From the NCBI GenBank assembly GCA_029552065.1, contig JAKPEG010000227.1:32093-96092 (forward strand): a stretch of DNA of 64,000 bases. The letters are read 5' to 3'. Source of the DNA: Actinomycetes bacterium. GTDB lineage: Bacteria > Actinomycetota > Actinomycetes > Actinomycetales > Dermatophilaceae. A program made the translations under genes and the position numbers. The notes below the pieces were generated by a model that did not search any database, was not told where the DNA came from, and saw nothing but the letters and a program-made list of their open reading frames with translations. Numbering within the stretch: position 1 is the first letter of the stretch; the number at the start of each line of letters is the position of its first letter. Below are positions 8,229 to 15,989 of this stretch, one piece after another.

Positions 8229-8328
8229 GAAGGGGAGGCGGAGCGGAGCGGGGCGGAGCGGAGCGCGGGGGGGGAGGCACCGCGGGACGGCAGGTGGCGT
8301 TACCCCACCCTCGCGAAGGGGGCCGTCC

Positions 8329-8940
8329 TCAGAGGTATTGGCCGGTCGGGCCGCTCTGGCCCTGGGCACCGTCCGGGCGACCTTGACCGGGGAGGGCGAC
8401 ACCCGGCATACCGGGTCCTTGCACGGCGTCGGGGTGACCTGGGGGGAGCGCCCGCCGCATCCCGGCGAGTTGCTGCTGGGCGGCCATCTGTTGGGCGACG
8501 AGCGCGGTCTGGATGCCGTGGAAGAGTCCTTCGAGCCACCCAACGAGCTGGGCCTGGGCGATCCGCAGCTCGGCATCGCTCGGCGCCCCCTCCCCGAAGG
8601 GGAGCGCGATCCGGTCGAGCTCGGCGACCAACTCGGGCGCGAGGCCGTCCTTGAGCTCGTTGATCGAGCGGCGGTGGATCTCGGCGAGCCGCCGCCGGCC
8701 CGCTTCGTCGAGCGGGGAGTTGCGGACCTCGTCGAGGAGGTTCTTGATCATCGAGCCGATCCGCATGACCTTTGCGGGCTGTTCCACGAGGTCGGCCGGG
8801 CTCGTCTCTTCGTGCGGCTCCTCGCCGGGCGCGCGCTCCGGGCCGGCCACGCCCATGCCGTCGGGGGTGATGACGACGACCCGGCCCGACTCGTCGGCCG
8901 TCGCGGTTGCGGGACGCTGCTCCTCGGTCATGCCCTCCAT
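8329..8940 (-). CDS. bpa: Bacterial proteasome activator Bpa (PafE)
   Basis: A 203-residue homologue of Bpa/PafE, the ATP-independent ring that opens the 20S proteasome gate in actinobacteria. The conserved core (about 48-165) includes DLVEQPAKVMRIGSMIKNLL, LAPELVAELDRIALPF and SDAELRIAQAQLVGWLEGLF. The C-terminus is GQYL, the tail that docks into the proteasome alpha ring. A Gly/Pro/Gln-rich linker precedes it. An in-frame ATG nine bases downstream (8931) is an alternative start. Proteasome subunit genes are not in this window. Confidence 0.95.
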   Translation of the reverse strand: MEGMTEEQRPATATADESGRVVVITPDGMGVAGPERAPGEEPHEETSPADLVEQPAKVMRIGSMIKNLLDEVRNSPLDEAGRRRLAEIHRRSINELKDGLAPELVAELDRIALPFGEGAPSDAELRIAQAQLVGWLEGLFHGIQTALVAQQMAAQQQLAGMRRALPPGHPDAVQGPGMPGVALPGQGRPDGAQGQSGPTGQYL

Positions 8941-8970
8941 CTTGCCCCAGTCCCGGCGCCGCGCCGACCC

Positions 8971-9007
8971 GTGCGCACGGCATACCCCCGGTGTATGCCG
9001 TGCGCAC
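8971..9007. terminator. Terminator built from an inverted pair of the octamer
   Basis: GTGCGCACGGCATAC (8971-8985) and its exact reverse complement (8993-9007) form a 15-bp perfect stem with a 7-base loop. It is 42 bases beyond the stop of the FtsX permease gene and just upstream of bpa, so it should end the PadR-ABC operon. Each arm contains CGGCATAC / GTATGCCG. Confidence 0.75.
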
Positions 9008-9048
9008 GGTCGCGTCGGTTCCCCCGGGCACGCGCCGGCGACGCGCGG

Positions 9049-12000
9049 TCAGGTGAGGCGGCGGGTGACCGTCGGCGACCGGCGGATGGCGAGCCAGGCG
9101 ATGAGCGCGGCCACGGCTGGCACGAGCACGATCGGGATGGCCAACTGCAACCAGGGGATGGTGACCGGGAGGACCTCGGGCGCCTGGCCCGACCCGGCGC
9201 CGGACAACGTCGCGGAGTAGCCGGCGACGGTGGTGACGAGCCGGCCGATCGCGATCCCGGGGACGATGCCGACCGCGGTGCCGAGCAACGCGCCGATGAG
9301 GCCGATCGACCAAGCCTGCGCCGCGGCGAGGTTGCGACGGGTCCCTCGGGTGGCTCCGACGGCGGCGAAGGTCCCCATCATCGGCTGGGTCTCGGCGGTC
9401 GACAGGGCCGTGGAGACGAGGGTGGCCACGAGGATGAGCAGTCCGACCACGCCGATGCCGATGGCCACCACCCACCAGGGCAGGGCCTCGAAGCCACGCT
9501 CGACGTAGAGGTAGCCGAGCGACCCCTCGTCGACGGCGTCGCGGATGGCCCGCTCGTCGGCTGCGGTGAGCGGGCCGCGCGGGTCGCTGATCGAGAGCGA
9601 CTCGATCAGTGCGGGCAGGCCGAGCGCCTGCGCCGTCGTCGTCGTGAGCATGCCTCCGAACTGGCCGCCGCCCCAAGTCTGCGCGGCGCGGTTGAGCCGG
9701 GAGTCGGGGATCGGGGCCGCGGCCAGCGTGAATGTCCCGGCCGTCGTCGTGACACCCGTCTCGATGTCGAGGGTGCCGCGAGCGAAGGTGACCCGCCCGT
9801 CGACGATGTCGACCTGCGCCGTGACCATCCCGTTGCAGGACCAGCCCTCGCCGCCGTTCTCCTGGCTGACTCTGGTGCAGTCAGGGGTGGGGGCAGGGTC
9901 GCCGTCGACGAGAATGCCACCGCCGGCCAACACGGCCCGCTCGGCGTCGGTGAGCTCGAAGAGCGTGACGAGTGCCTCGAGGTCCGCGGCGAGGATCTCG
10001 GAGCGCGAGCCCTCCATCGGCACGCTCGTGATCGACGCGCAGCGACCGATCGTGTCCGACGAGGCGGACTGCCGCGGGTCCAAGGGATCGCGCATGGCCT
10101 GCTCGGGCGTGCACCCCTTGCGCAGGGCGGTGACGATCGGGACGGTCGTCTGGCCCGGTGCGGGCTTGCCCCAGTCGGTGCTCCGGACGACCGAGAGCGG
10201 CAGGACGCGCAGCCCCGGAGCCGCGGCGTTGACCGCCTGGGTCGCCTTGCGGGTCGTCGTCGTGAGGGACTGCGCGGAGCCGTCGAGGGTCGAGGGGTAC
10301 AGCGCGGCCTGGCCGTCGGGCAGGCGCGGGATGTAGGTGGCCGCGCCGACGCTCACCGTTGTCGCCAGGACGATGAGCACGGTCGCGAGCACCGAAGTTC
10401 CTGCGAGGATCGCCGCGACGGTCGAGGTGGCCCGGCCGCGCTGTCGGGCCGCGTCGCGCAGGGCCATTCGCAGGGCCACCGGCGCGCTGCGGCCCAGCCG
10501 GGCGGCCCCGACGAGGATGATCGGGACGAGCATGAGCGCGCCGACGACGAGAGCAACCGCGGAGAGCATGAGCGCGAGGGGGAGCAATACGACGAGCAGG
10601 GGCTGCTCCGTGCTGGGAGTCATCGCCGCGATCGAGAGCACACCGACGGCCCCCGCCCCTGCGAGCACGAGCCCGGCCACGGGCAGGCGCACGCGGGCCC
10701 GGGGCGACACGCTCTGCCCGCGCAGCACCCCGACGATGTCGAGCCGACCCAGCCCGCGCGCGGGGATGAGCGCGGCGACGACGGAGGCGAGGATCGCGCA
10801 GACGACGACGATGGCGATCGGCAGCGCGGGGACGTCGAGCGGCCCGAGCATCTGGTCCGGCCGGTTGGCCCGCAGCCAGGCGATCAACGCGAGAGCGCCG
10901 AGCAGCCCCACCGCTGCGCCGACCAGCGCCGAGAGCGCCCCGAGCACGAGCGCCTGGGCCAGGACGGTGCGCCGCAGCTGTCCGGCGGTGGCGCCGTTGC
11001 TCGCGGCGAGGGCGAGGGTTCGACGGGCGCGGGCGGCGCTCACGGCGAAGGCCGGCCCGACGAGCAGGGTGGTCTCGAGCAACAGCCCGATGGACGCAAC
11101 GGCGGCGACGATCGCCTGACCGAAGCGTTGCGCGGCACTCTGGTCCGCCACGTAGGGAGGCAGGTCGAGGGAGCTCGGGTCGGGCGGGTCGAGCACGACG
11201 GCCCGGCTGGTCACCGAGACGCCGTAGTCCGCGAGGCGGCGGACCTCGTCCCAGCTCACCGGAGTGTCGCGTTCGAGCAGGTATGCCGTCGGGCTGAGGC
11301 CCTCGCCCCCGGCACCGAGGACGCCCGGCCGGACGACAAGGTCGGCCGGCCGGACCCCGTAGTCGGCGAGGTAGGCCTCGGCGACGCCGACGACACTCAC
11401 CTCGCGCTCGGTCCCGCCGGGGGCGGTGAGGGTGAGTGCACCCGAGCCGGGCAGGCCCTTGGCCAGACCGGCCGGGGTCACCGCGGCTTCGCTGTCGGTG
11501 GTGGGCCAGCGGCCCGAGACGAGGTGGACCATCCCCTCGGCGGAGGGATTCGCGGCGGCGTCGATGCCGAGCACGCCGGCATCCGCTCCACGCGTGCCGA
11601 CGGTGGCCCGCGACATCCCGTCGATCACGGGGTAGAGCCGGCCGCCGAGCAGGCGCTCGAGCGCGGCGACCTGGGCGGTCGGGTCGGTGTCGCTCCACCC
11701 GGGGATGGGCGTGGGAGCGCCGTCGACACCGATGACGCCGGTGCTCCCCCCGTTGTCCGGGAGGGGGACGAACTTGCTGCCCTGATAGACGACCGACGCC
11801 TGGGTCTGCCCGAGTTGGTAGGGCAGTCGTTCGACGGCGGAGAGGTCCTGGGTGGACCACCAGAGGTTGCCGCCTACGAGGAGCAGCACGGGCACGGCGA
11901 CCATGAGGACGATGAGGGCACTGCGCCCGAGGTGGCGACGCACGTCGCGCCGGGCCAGCCGCAGGGCGACCCGCCATCCGGCGCGCCACTCGCCGCCGGT

Positions 12001-12051
12001 GTTTGACGGCATACCGGCGGGGTATGCCGTGGGCCGGGTGAGCGTCGTCAT
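9049..12051 (-). CDS. FtsX-like ABC transporter permease (MacB/lipoprotein-release type)
   Basis: A 1000-residue membrane protein with one N-terminal transmembrane helix followed by a large extracytoplasmic domain, then two FtsX modules separated by a second extracytoplasmic region: the long-permease architecture of actinobacterial MacB-like exporters. Runs such as ALIVLMVAVPVLLLVGG near the N-terminus and IGIGVVGLLILVATLV near the C-terminus show the membrane helices. The ATG at 12051 overlaps the ATPase stop as ATGA. Substrate is likely an amphiphile such as an antimicrobial peptide or lipid, judged only from the PadR-ABC context. Codons 8-16 form a hairpin from an inverted octamer pair. 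Confidence 0.88.
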   Translation of the reverse strand: MTTLTRPTAYPAGMPSNTGGEWRAGWRVALRLARRDVRRHLGRSALIVLMVAVPVLLLVGGNLWWSTQDLSAVERLPYQLGQTQASVVYQGSKFVPLPDNGGSTGVIGVDGAPTPIPGWSDTDPTAQVAALERLLGGRLYPVIDGMSRATVGTRGADAGVLGIDAAANPSAEGMVHLVSGRWPTTDSEAAVTPAGLAKGLPGSGALTLTAPGGTEREVSVVGVAEAYLADYGVRPADLVVRPGVLGAGGEGLSPTAYLLERDTPVSWDEVRRLADYGVSVTSRAVVLDPPDPSSLDLPPYVADQSAAQRFGQAIVAAVASIGLLLETTLLVGPAFAVSAARARRTLALAASNGATAGQLRRTVLAQALVLGALSALVGAAVGLLGALALIAWLRANRPDQMLGPLDVPALPIAIVVVCAILASVVAALIPARGLGRLDIVGVLRGQSVSPRARVRLPVAGLVLAGAGAVGVLSIAAMTPSTEQPLLVVLLPLALMLSAVALVVGALMLVPIILVGAARLGRSAPVALRMALRDAARQRGRATSTVAAILAGTSVLATVLIVLATTVSVGAATYIPRLPDGQAALYPSTLDGSAQSLTTTTRKATQAVNAAAPGLRVLPLSVVRSTDWGKPAPGQTTVPIVTALRKGCTPEQAMRDPLDPRQSASSDTIGRCASITSVPMEGSRSEILAADLEALVTLFELTDAERAVLAGGGILVDGDPAPTPDCTRVSQENGGEGWSCNGMVTAQVDIVDGRVTFARGTLDIETGVTTTAGTFTLAAAPIPDSRLNRAAQTWGGGQFGGMLTTTTAQALGLPALIESLSISDPRGPLTAADERAIRDAVDEGSLGYLYVERGFEALPWWVVAIGIGVVGLLILVATLVSTALSTAETQPMMGTFAAVGATRGTRRNLAAAQAWSIGLIGALLGTAVGIVPGIAIGRLVTTVAGYSATLSGAGSGQAPEVLPVTIPWLQLAIPIVLVPAVAALIAWLAIRRSPTVTRRLT
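12006..12030. repeat. Inverted octamer pair inside the permease 5' coding region
   Basis: ACGGCATACC (12006-12015) and GGTATGCCGT (12021-12030) are exact reverse complements around a 5-base loop. The hairpin lies about 20 bases downstream of the permease start codon and could affect translation. Confidence 0.6.
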
Positions 12052-12809
12052 CGCTGGGCCTGCTCGGGGCCACCCGCAGGCACGCCGGCCGGTGCGCCGG
12101 CAGCGGGCGGGACGGCGACCCCGGTGGCGGTGGCCTCGTCGGCGATCCGGCCGTCGTGCAGGTAGACCACCCGGTCGGCCCACCCGGCGAATCGCGCCTC
12201 GTGGGTGACGAGCAGGCCGGCCGCGCCGGCGTCGCAGCGCTGGCGCAGCACGGTGAGCACCCCCTCGCCGGTGAGCGAGTCGAGCGCGCCGGTCGGCTCG
12301 TCGGCCAGGACGAGGCGGCGATCGCCGACGAGCGCGCGGGCGATGGCGACCCGCTGCTGCTGGCCGCCGGACATCTGGTCGGGATAGCGGTCGGCCAGCG
12401 CGTCGAGGCCGAGCTCGTGCAGCGCGCCGACCGCGGCCCGGCGGGCTTCGCTCACCCGGCGGCCGTCGAGTTCGAGCGGCAGGCCGATGTTCTCGGCCGC
12501 GGTGAGCGACGGGATGAGATTGAGATCCTGGAAGACCACCCCGACCTTGCGTCGGCGCAGCCGGGCCAGGTCGGCCGGGCGCAGCGCGGTCGTCACGGCG
12601 CCGTCGATCTCGACCGTGCCGGCGGTCGGCAGGTCGAGTGCCCCGGCGAGGTTGAGCAGGGTCGACTTGCCGCTGCCGGACGGGCCCATCACCGCGACGA
12701 GCTCGCCGGAGCGCACCTCGAGGCTCACCCCGGCGAGGGCGTGCACCGCGGTCGCGCCGCTGCCGTGGACCCGGTGCACGTCGGTGACGCGCAGGATGAC
12801 ATCGCTCAT
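12048..12809 (-). CDS. ABC transporter ATP-binding protein (MacB/LolD type)
   Basis: A 253-residue ATPase with Walker A GPSGSGKST (about 42-50), Q-loop VVFQDLNL, signature MSGGQQQR, Walker B RLVLADEPTGALD and H-loop VTHEARFA. It energises the adjacent FtsX permease. It overlaps the PadR stop by 4 bases (ATGA) upstream and the permease start downstream, so all three genes are one coupled operon. The C-terminal 25 residues are Ala/Pro-rich and not part of the fold. Confidence 0.92.
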   Translation of the reverse strand: MSDVILRVTDVHRVHGSGATAVHALAGVSLEVRSGELVAVMGPSGSGKSTLLNLAGALDLPTAGTVEIDGAVTTALRPADLARLRRRKVGVVFQDLNLIPSLTAAENIGLPLELDGRRVSEARRAAVGALHELGLDALADRYPDQMSGGQQQRVAIARALVGDRRLVLADEPTGALDSLTGEGVLTVLRQRCDAGAAGLLVTHEARFAGWADRVVYLHDGRIADEATATGVAVPPAAGAPAGVPAGGPEQAQR

Positions 12810-13414
12810 GACGACTCCCCTGTCGTGGTGGTATGCCGGGTGGTCCCGGCGGTTAGGCGCCCGTGGGAGCGGGCGGCGAGGGTGGCCTCGACGTGGTCGA
12901 GCCAGCGCAGCTCGGCCTCGACGGTGAACAACTGGTGCTCAAGGACGATCCGCTTCGGATCGGCCGGGTCGGCCGGGCCGGCGCTCGGATCGGACTTCGG
13001 ATCGCGGGCGGTGCGGAGCTTGAGCCGGGTGAGCGCTTGCAGATGGCGCATGGTGGCCGTCCGCTGGGCGCGCAGCACGGCATGGGCGTCGACGCCCGGG
13101 GTGGTGACGGCGAGGGCGAGCTTGATGACGAGTTCGTCGCGGGCCGCCTCGGTGCGCTCCACGGGGGTGGTCCACCAGTCGCCCGCGGCGGCGCGACCGG
13201 CCTCGGTGAGCCGGTAGGCGATCCGGCCCTCGTCGTCCGCGTGTCCCGCGGCGACGACGAGGCCGTCGCGTTCGAGCCGGGCGAGGGTGGTGTAGACCTG
13301 CCCGACGTTGAGCGGCCAGGTCCCACCGGTGCGCTGCTCGAACTCGTTCTTGAGCAGGGCGCCGTAGCGCGGGCCCTGCGCGAGCAGGGCGAGCACGCTC
13401 TGGCGAACCGACAC
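12806..13414 (-). CDS. PadR family transcriptional regulator
   Basis: A 202-residue PadR protein: N-terminal winged helix (about 1-85; motif GPRYGALLKNEFEQRT and NVGQVYTTLARLERDGLV) and a C-terminal helical dimerisation domain (PadR vir_act_alpha_C, about 90-185). It leads an operon with an ABC ATPase and FtsX permease, so by analogy with other PadR-ABC operons it should repress its own operon and release on binding the exported compound. Two matching palindromes are found just upstream. Confidence 0.88.
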   Translation of the reverse strand: MSVRQSVLALLAQGPRYGALLKNEFEQRTGGTWPLNVGQVYTTLARLERDGLVVAAGHADDEGRIAYRLTEAGRAAAGDWWTTPVERTEAARDELVIKLALAVTTPGVDAHAVLRAQRTATMRHLQALTRLKLRTARDPKSDPSAGPADPADPKRIVLEHQLFTVEAELRWLDHVEATLAARSHGRLTAGTTRHTTTTGESS

Positions 13415-13445
13415 GACGCTCCTGGGAACCGGACGCGGATGATGT

Positions 13446-13456
13446 ATACCGGGTAT
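13446..13456. promoter_or_regulatory. PadR operator, site 1
   Basis: ATACC-G-GGTAT is a perfect 11-bp palindrome 32 bases upstream of the padR start. It shares the pattern ATACY-G-RGTAT with a second site 31 bp away. Confidence 0.55.
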
Positions 13457-13476
13457 TACTGCTGTTCAGAGACCGT

Positions 13477-13487
13477 ATACTGAGTAT
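13477..13487. promoter_or_regulatory. PadR operator, site 2
   Basis: ATACT-G-AGTAT is a perfect palindrome of the same pattern as site 1. The centre-to-centre distance of 31 bp is about three helical turns, which places both sites on the same face of the DNA. Confidence 0.55.
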
Positions 13488-13531
13488 GTCCCCGGCGCAA
13501 GAAGGTTCGTCGGTCGGCGAGCGGAGCGGGC

Positions 13532-14530
13532 TCAGACGGTGAGCAGGACCTTGCCGATGTGGGTCGAGGAGGCGAGCACCCGGTGGGCCTCGGCCGCCTG
13601 CGCGAGCGGGAACCGCGCGTGGATGATCGGGCGGACCTCGCCCGCTTCCACGAGTGGCCACACGTGTGCGCGGACCGCGGCGACGATGGCCGCCTTCTCC
13701 GGGGTCGGCCGGGCACGCAGCGAGGTCGCGACGATCGAGGCCCGCTTGCCCAGGAGCCGGCCCAGGTCGAGCTCGCCCCGTGCGCCACCCTGCATCCCGA
13801 TGACGACGAGCCGCCCGTTGACGGCCAAGACGTCGACGTTGCGGGCGAGATAGGAGGCGCCCATGTTGTCCAGGACGACGTCGGCCCCGGGTCCGTTCGG
13901 CCCGGTCGCGTCGCCCGAGGTGGCCGCCCGGACGACCTCGACGAAGTCCTGCTCCCGGTAGTCGACGAGGATCGAGGCCCCGAGCTCGCGGCAGGCCGCG
14001 AGTTTCTCGGGCGAGCCGGCGGTGACGGCCACCCGCGCACCGATCGCGCGCGCGAGCTGGATGGCCATCGTCCCGATCCCCGACGAGCCGCCGTGGACGA
14101 GCAGGGTCTGGTCCGGCTGCAGCCCCGCTGTCATGAAGACGTTGGCGAAGACCGTGCACGCCACCTCGGGCAGCGCGGCGGCGTCGACGAGCGAGACCCC
14201 CTCGGGCACCGGGAGCAGCTGGCCGGCCGGGACGGCGACCCGGGCGGCATACCCTCCGCCGGACAGCAGCGCGCACACCTCGTCGCCGACCGTCCACCCG
14301 CTCACCCCCTCACCGAGTGCGGCGATGCGCCCGCTGCACTCGAGCCCCAGATAGAGCGAGGCTCCGGGCGGTGGCGGGTAGAAGCCTTGCCGCTGAAGGA
14401 GATCCGCCCGATTCACCCCGGCCGCGACGACATCGACGAGCACCTCACCGGGCCCGGGCACCGGGTCGGGTACCTCGGCGAGGACGAGGGCCTGCGGCCC
14501 TCCGGGCGTGGGAACGGTGACCGCCTGCAT
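13532..14530 (-). CDS. NAD(P)H-quinone oxidoreductase, PIG3-like MDR family
   Basis: A 332-residue medium-chain dehydrogenase/reductase without the zinc ligands, closest in pattern to PIG3/QOR proteins. The N-terminal GroES-like domain has GVNRADLLQRQGFYPPPPG (about 38-56), typical of PIG3; the Rossmann domain has VHGGSSGIGTMAIQLA (about 145-160) for NADPH binding. It reduces quinones or small enals in the cytosol. TACGCT 6 bases before the ATG indicates a leaderless transcript. Its stop is only about 45 bp downstream of the padR operator region, on the same strand as padR but transcribed toward it. Confidence 0.85.
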   Translation of the reverse strand: MQAVTVPTPGGPQALVLAEVPDPVPGPGEVLVDVVAAGVNRADLLQRQGFYPPPPGASLYLGLECSGRIAALGEGVSGWTVGDEVCALLSGGGYAARVAVPAGQLLPVPEGVSLVDAAALPEVACTVFANVFMTAGLQPDQTLLVHGGSSGIGTMAIQLARAIGARVAVTAGSPEKLAACRELGASILVDYREQDFVEVVRAATSGDATGPNGPGADVVLDNMGASYLARNVDVLAVNGRLVVIGMQGGARGELDLGRLLGKRASIVATSLRARPTPEKAAIVAAVRAHVWPLVEAGEVRPIIHARFPLAQAAEAHRVLASSTHIGKVLLTV

Positions 14531-14536
14531 GACCCG

Positions 14537-14542
14537 AGCGTA
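14537..14542 (-). promoter_or_regulatory. -10 box formed by the octamer (leaderless)
   Basis: On the minus strand CGGCATACGCT places TACGCT exactly 6 bases before the ATG of the quinone oxidoreductase. The octamer CGGCATAC thus contributes the first three bases of the -10. Confidence 0.5.
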
Positions 14543-14651
14543 TGCCGCGTGGTCCCCTCGGGCGGGCTACCCGCGGCGTGGCGAGCGTCCCAACCGCCCG
14601 CCAGTCGGTCGGATCCGTGCCAGCCGTGCGCGCGCCTGCCACGCTAGGCCC

Positions 14652-15884
14652 GTGAGCGGCTACCTGCCCGGCGAGGCGGCATACCGGCGGGTGACCCTCT
14701 CCCTCTCGCTCGCCGGGGTGACGACCTTCGCGCTGCTCTACGCACCGCAGGCGCTGCTGCCGGAGCTCGCCGAGGCGTTCGACGTGCCGGCCGGCCAGGC
14801 GGCGCTGTCGATCTCGGTGACGACGCTCGTCATGGCCGCCGCTCTGCTCGGCGTCGGCCCGCTCACCGAACGGGTGGGGCGCACGCCGGTGATCATCGCC
14901 TCGGTCTTCGCGACGAGCATCCTCGGGTTGTGCCTTGCCCTCGCGCCGAGCTGGCCGGCGCTGCTGGCCATCCGGGCCGCCCAGGGAGTCGCACTGCCGG
15001 GGATGGCTGCCGTTGCCATGGCCTACCTTCGTGAGGAGATCGCCCCCGAGGCGCACGGGCAGGCCACCGGGGCCTACATCGGCGGCACCGCGATCGGCGG
15101 GATGCTCGGACGGTTCGTCGTCGGGGGGGTTGAGCCGTGGGCGGGCTGGCGGTGGGCGCTGGCCGCCGTCGGACTCGTCGGGCTCGGGTGCGCGATCGTC
15201 GTGCGGCTCATCCTGCCCGCCTCGCAGGGCTTCCGGCCCGCACCGCGCGAGGCTGGCGGTGGCCACCGGACGCTGCGGCGGTTGCTCACCGACCCGGCAC
15301 TCGTCGCGCTCTACGGCATCGGCGCGGTGTCGATGGGCGCCTTCATCGCGACCTTCAACACGATCGGCTTCCGGTTGCGCGAGGCCCCCTATTCCCTCGG
15401 GGTCGCCGTCTCCTCGCTTGTCTACCTCGCCTATGCGCCCGGCTCCGCCGTCGCCGCGTATGCCGGTCGGCTGGCCGATCGGCTCGGCCGCCGGGCGGTG
15501 CTGCCGGTCGCGGTCGCGGCCATGCTCGCCGGCCTGCTGCTCACCCTCGCCACCCCTCTCTGGGTGCTCCTGCTCGGGCTCACGATGTTCGCCGGGTGCT
15601 TCTTCGGCGTCCACGGGCTCGCGTCGGGCTGGGTCGCCGCCCGGGCGCAGCTCGGCGGTGGGGGGATCGGACAGGCGACCGCCTTCTACCTCGTGGCCTA
15701 CTACCTCGGCTCCTCGCTCTTCGGCTGGTTCGGTGGGCGGGCCTGGGGCAATGGCGGCTGGCCCGAACTCGTCGCCGTCGCAGGCGTGCTCGTCACGATC
15801 GCGCTCGTTCTCGCCTGGTGGCTCACCCGGATCCCCAAGCTCACCGAACCGCCGGCCGCGGACCCCGGCGTCACCGCCTATTGA
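14652..15884 (+). CDS. MFS transporter (YnfM/AraJ-like, 12 TM)
   Basis: A 410-residue major facilitator with about 12 hydrophobic helices. Loop 2-3 has the family motif A variant GPLTERVGRTPV, and the second half repeats it as AGRLADRLGRRAV. The AYLREE / GATGAYIGGTAIGGMLGR pattern (about residues 120-150) resembles the YnfM/arabinose-efflux group. The substrate is unknown. The GTG at 14652 is chosen because hydrophobic homology begins shortly after; the longer frame overlaps the divergent gene. Confidence 0.82.
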   Translation: MSGYLPGEAAYRRVTLSLSLAGVTTFALLYAPQALLPELAEAFDVPAGQAALSISVTTLVMAAALLGVGPLTERVGRTPVIIASVFATSILGLCLALAPSWPALLAIRAAQGVALPGMAAVAMAYLREEIAPEAHGQATGAYIGGTAIGGMLGRFVVGGVEPWAGWRWALAAVGLVGLGCAIVVRLILPASQGFRPAPREAGGGHRTLRRLLTDPALVALYGIGAVSMGAFIATFNTIGFRLREAPYSLGVAVSSLVYLAYAPGSAVAAYAGRLADRLGRRAVLPVAVAAMLAGLLLTLATPLWVLLLGLTMFAGCFFGVHGLASGWVAARAQLGGGGIGQATAFYLVAYYLGSSLFGWFGGRAWGNGGWPELVAVAGVLVTIALVLAWWLTRIPKLTEPPAADPGVTAY

Positions 15885-15931
15885 GCTGGGCAGCCGCCCC
15901 CCGACCCTCACCCGGGAATCCGAGCCGCCGG

Positions 15932-15959
15932 CGACCGGGCCCGGAGAGTGGCCCGGTCG
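15932..15959. terminator. Terminator between convergent MFS and propeller genes
   Basis: CGACCGGGCC (15932-15941) pairs perfectly with GGCCCGGTCG (15950-15959) around an 8-base loop. A 10-bp direct repeat (GGTCAGGGCA, two copies) follows at about 15978-15998. Confidence 0.55.
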
Positions 15960-15989
15960 TCGGCTCTGGGGAGGTCAGGTCAGGGCAGG

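Noticed and set aside
7675..12006. A 1443-codon open frame on the plus strand
   Set aside because: It runs antisense through bpa and the FtsX permease and has the Gly/Arg/Asp-rich composition of a shadow frame in high-GC DNA; the genes on the other strand have clear families.
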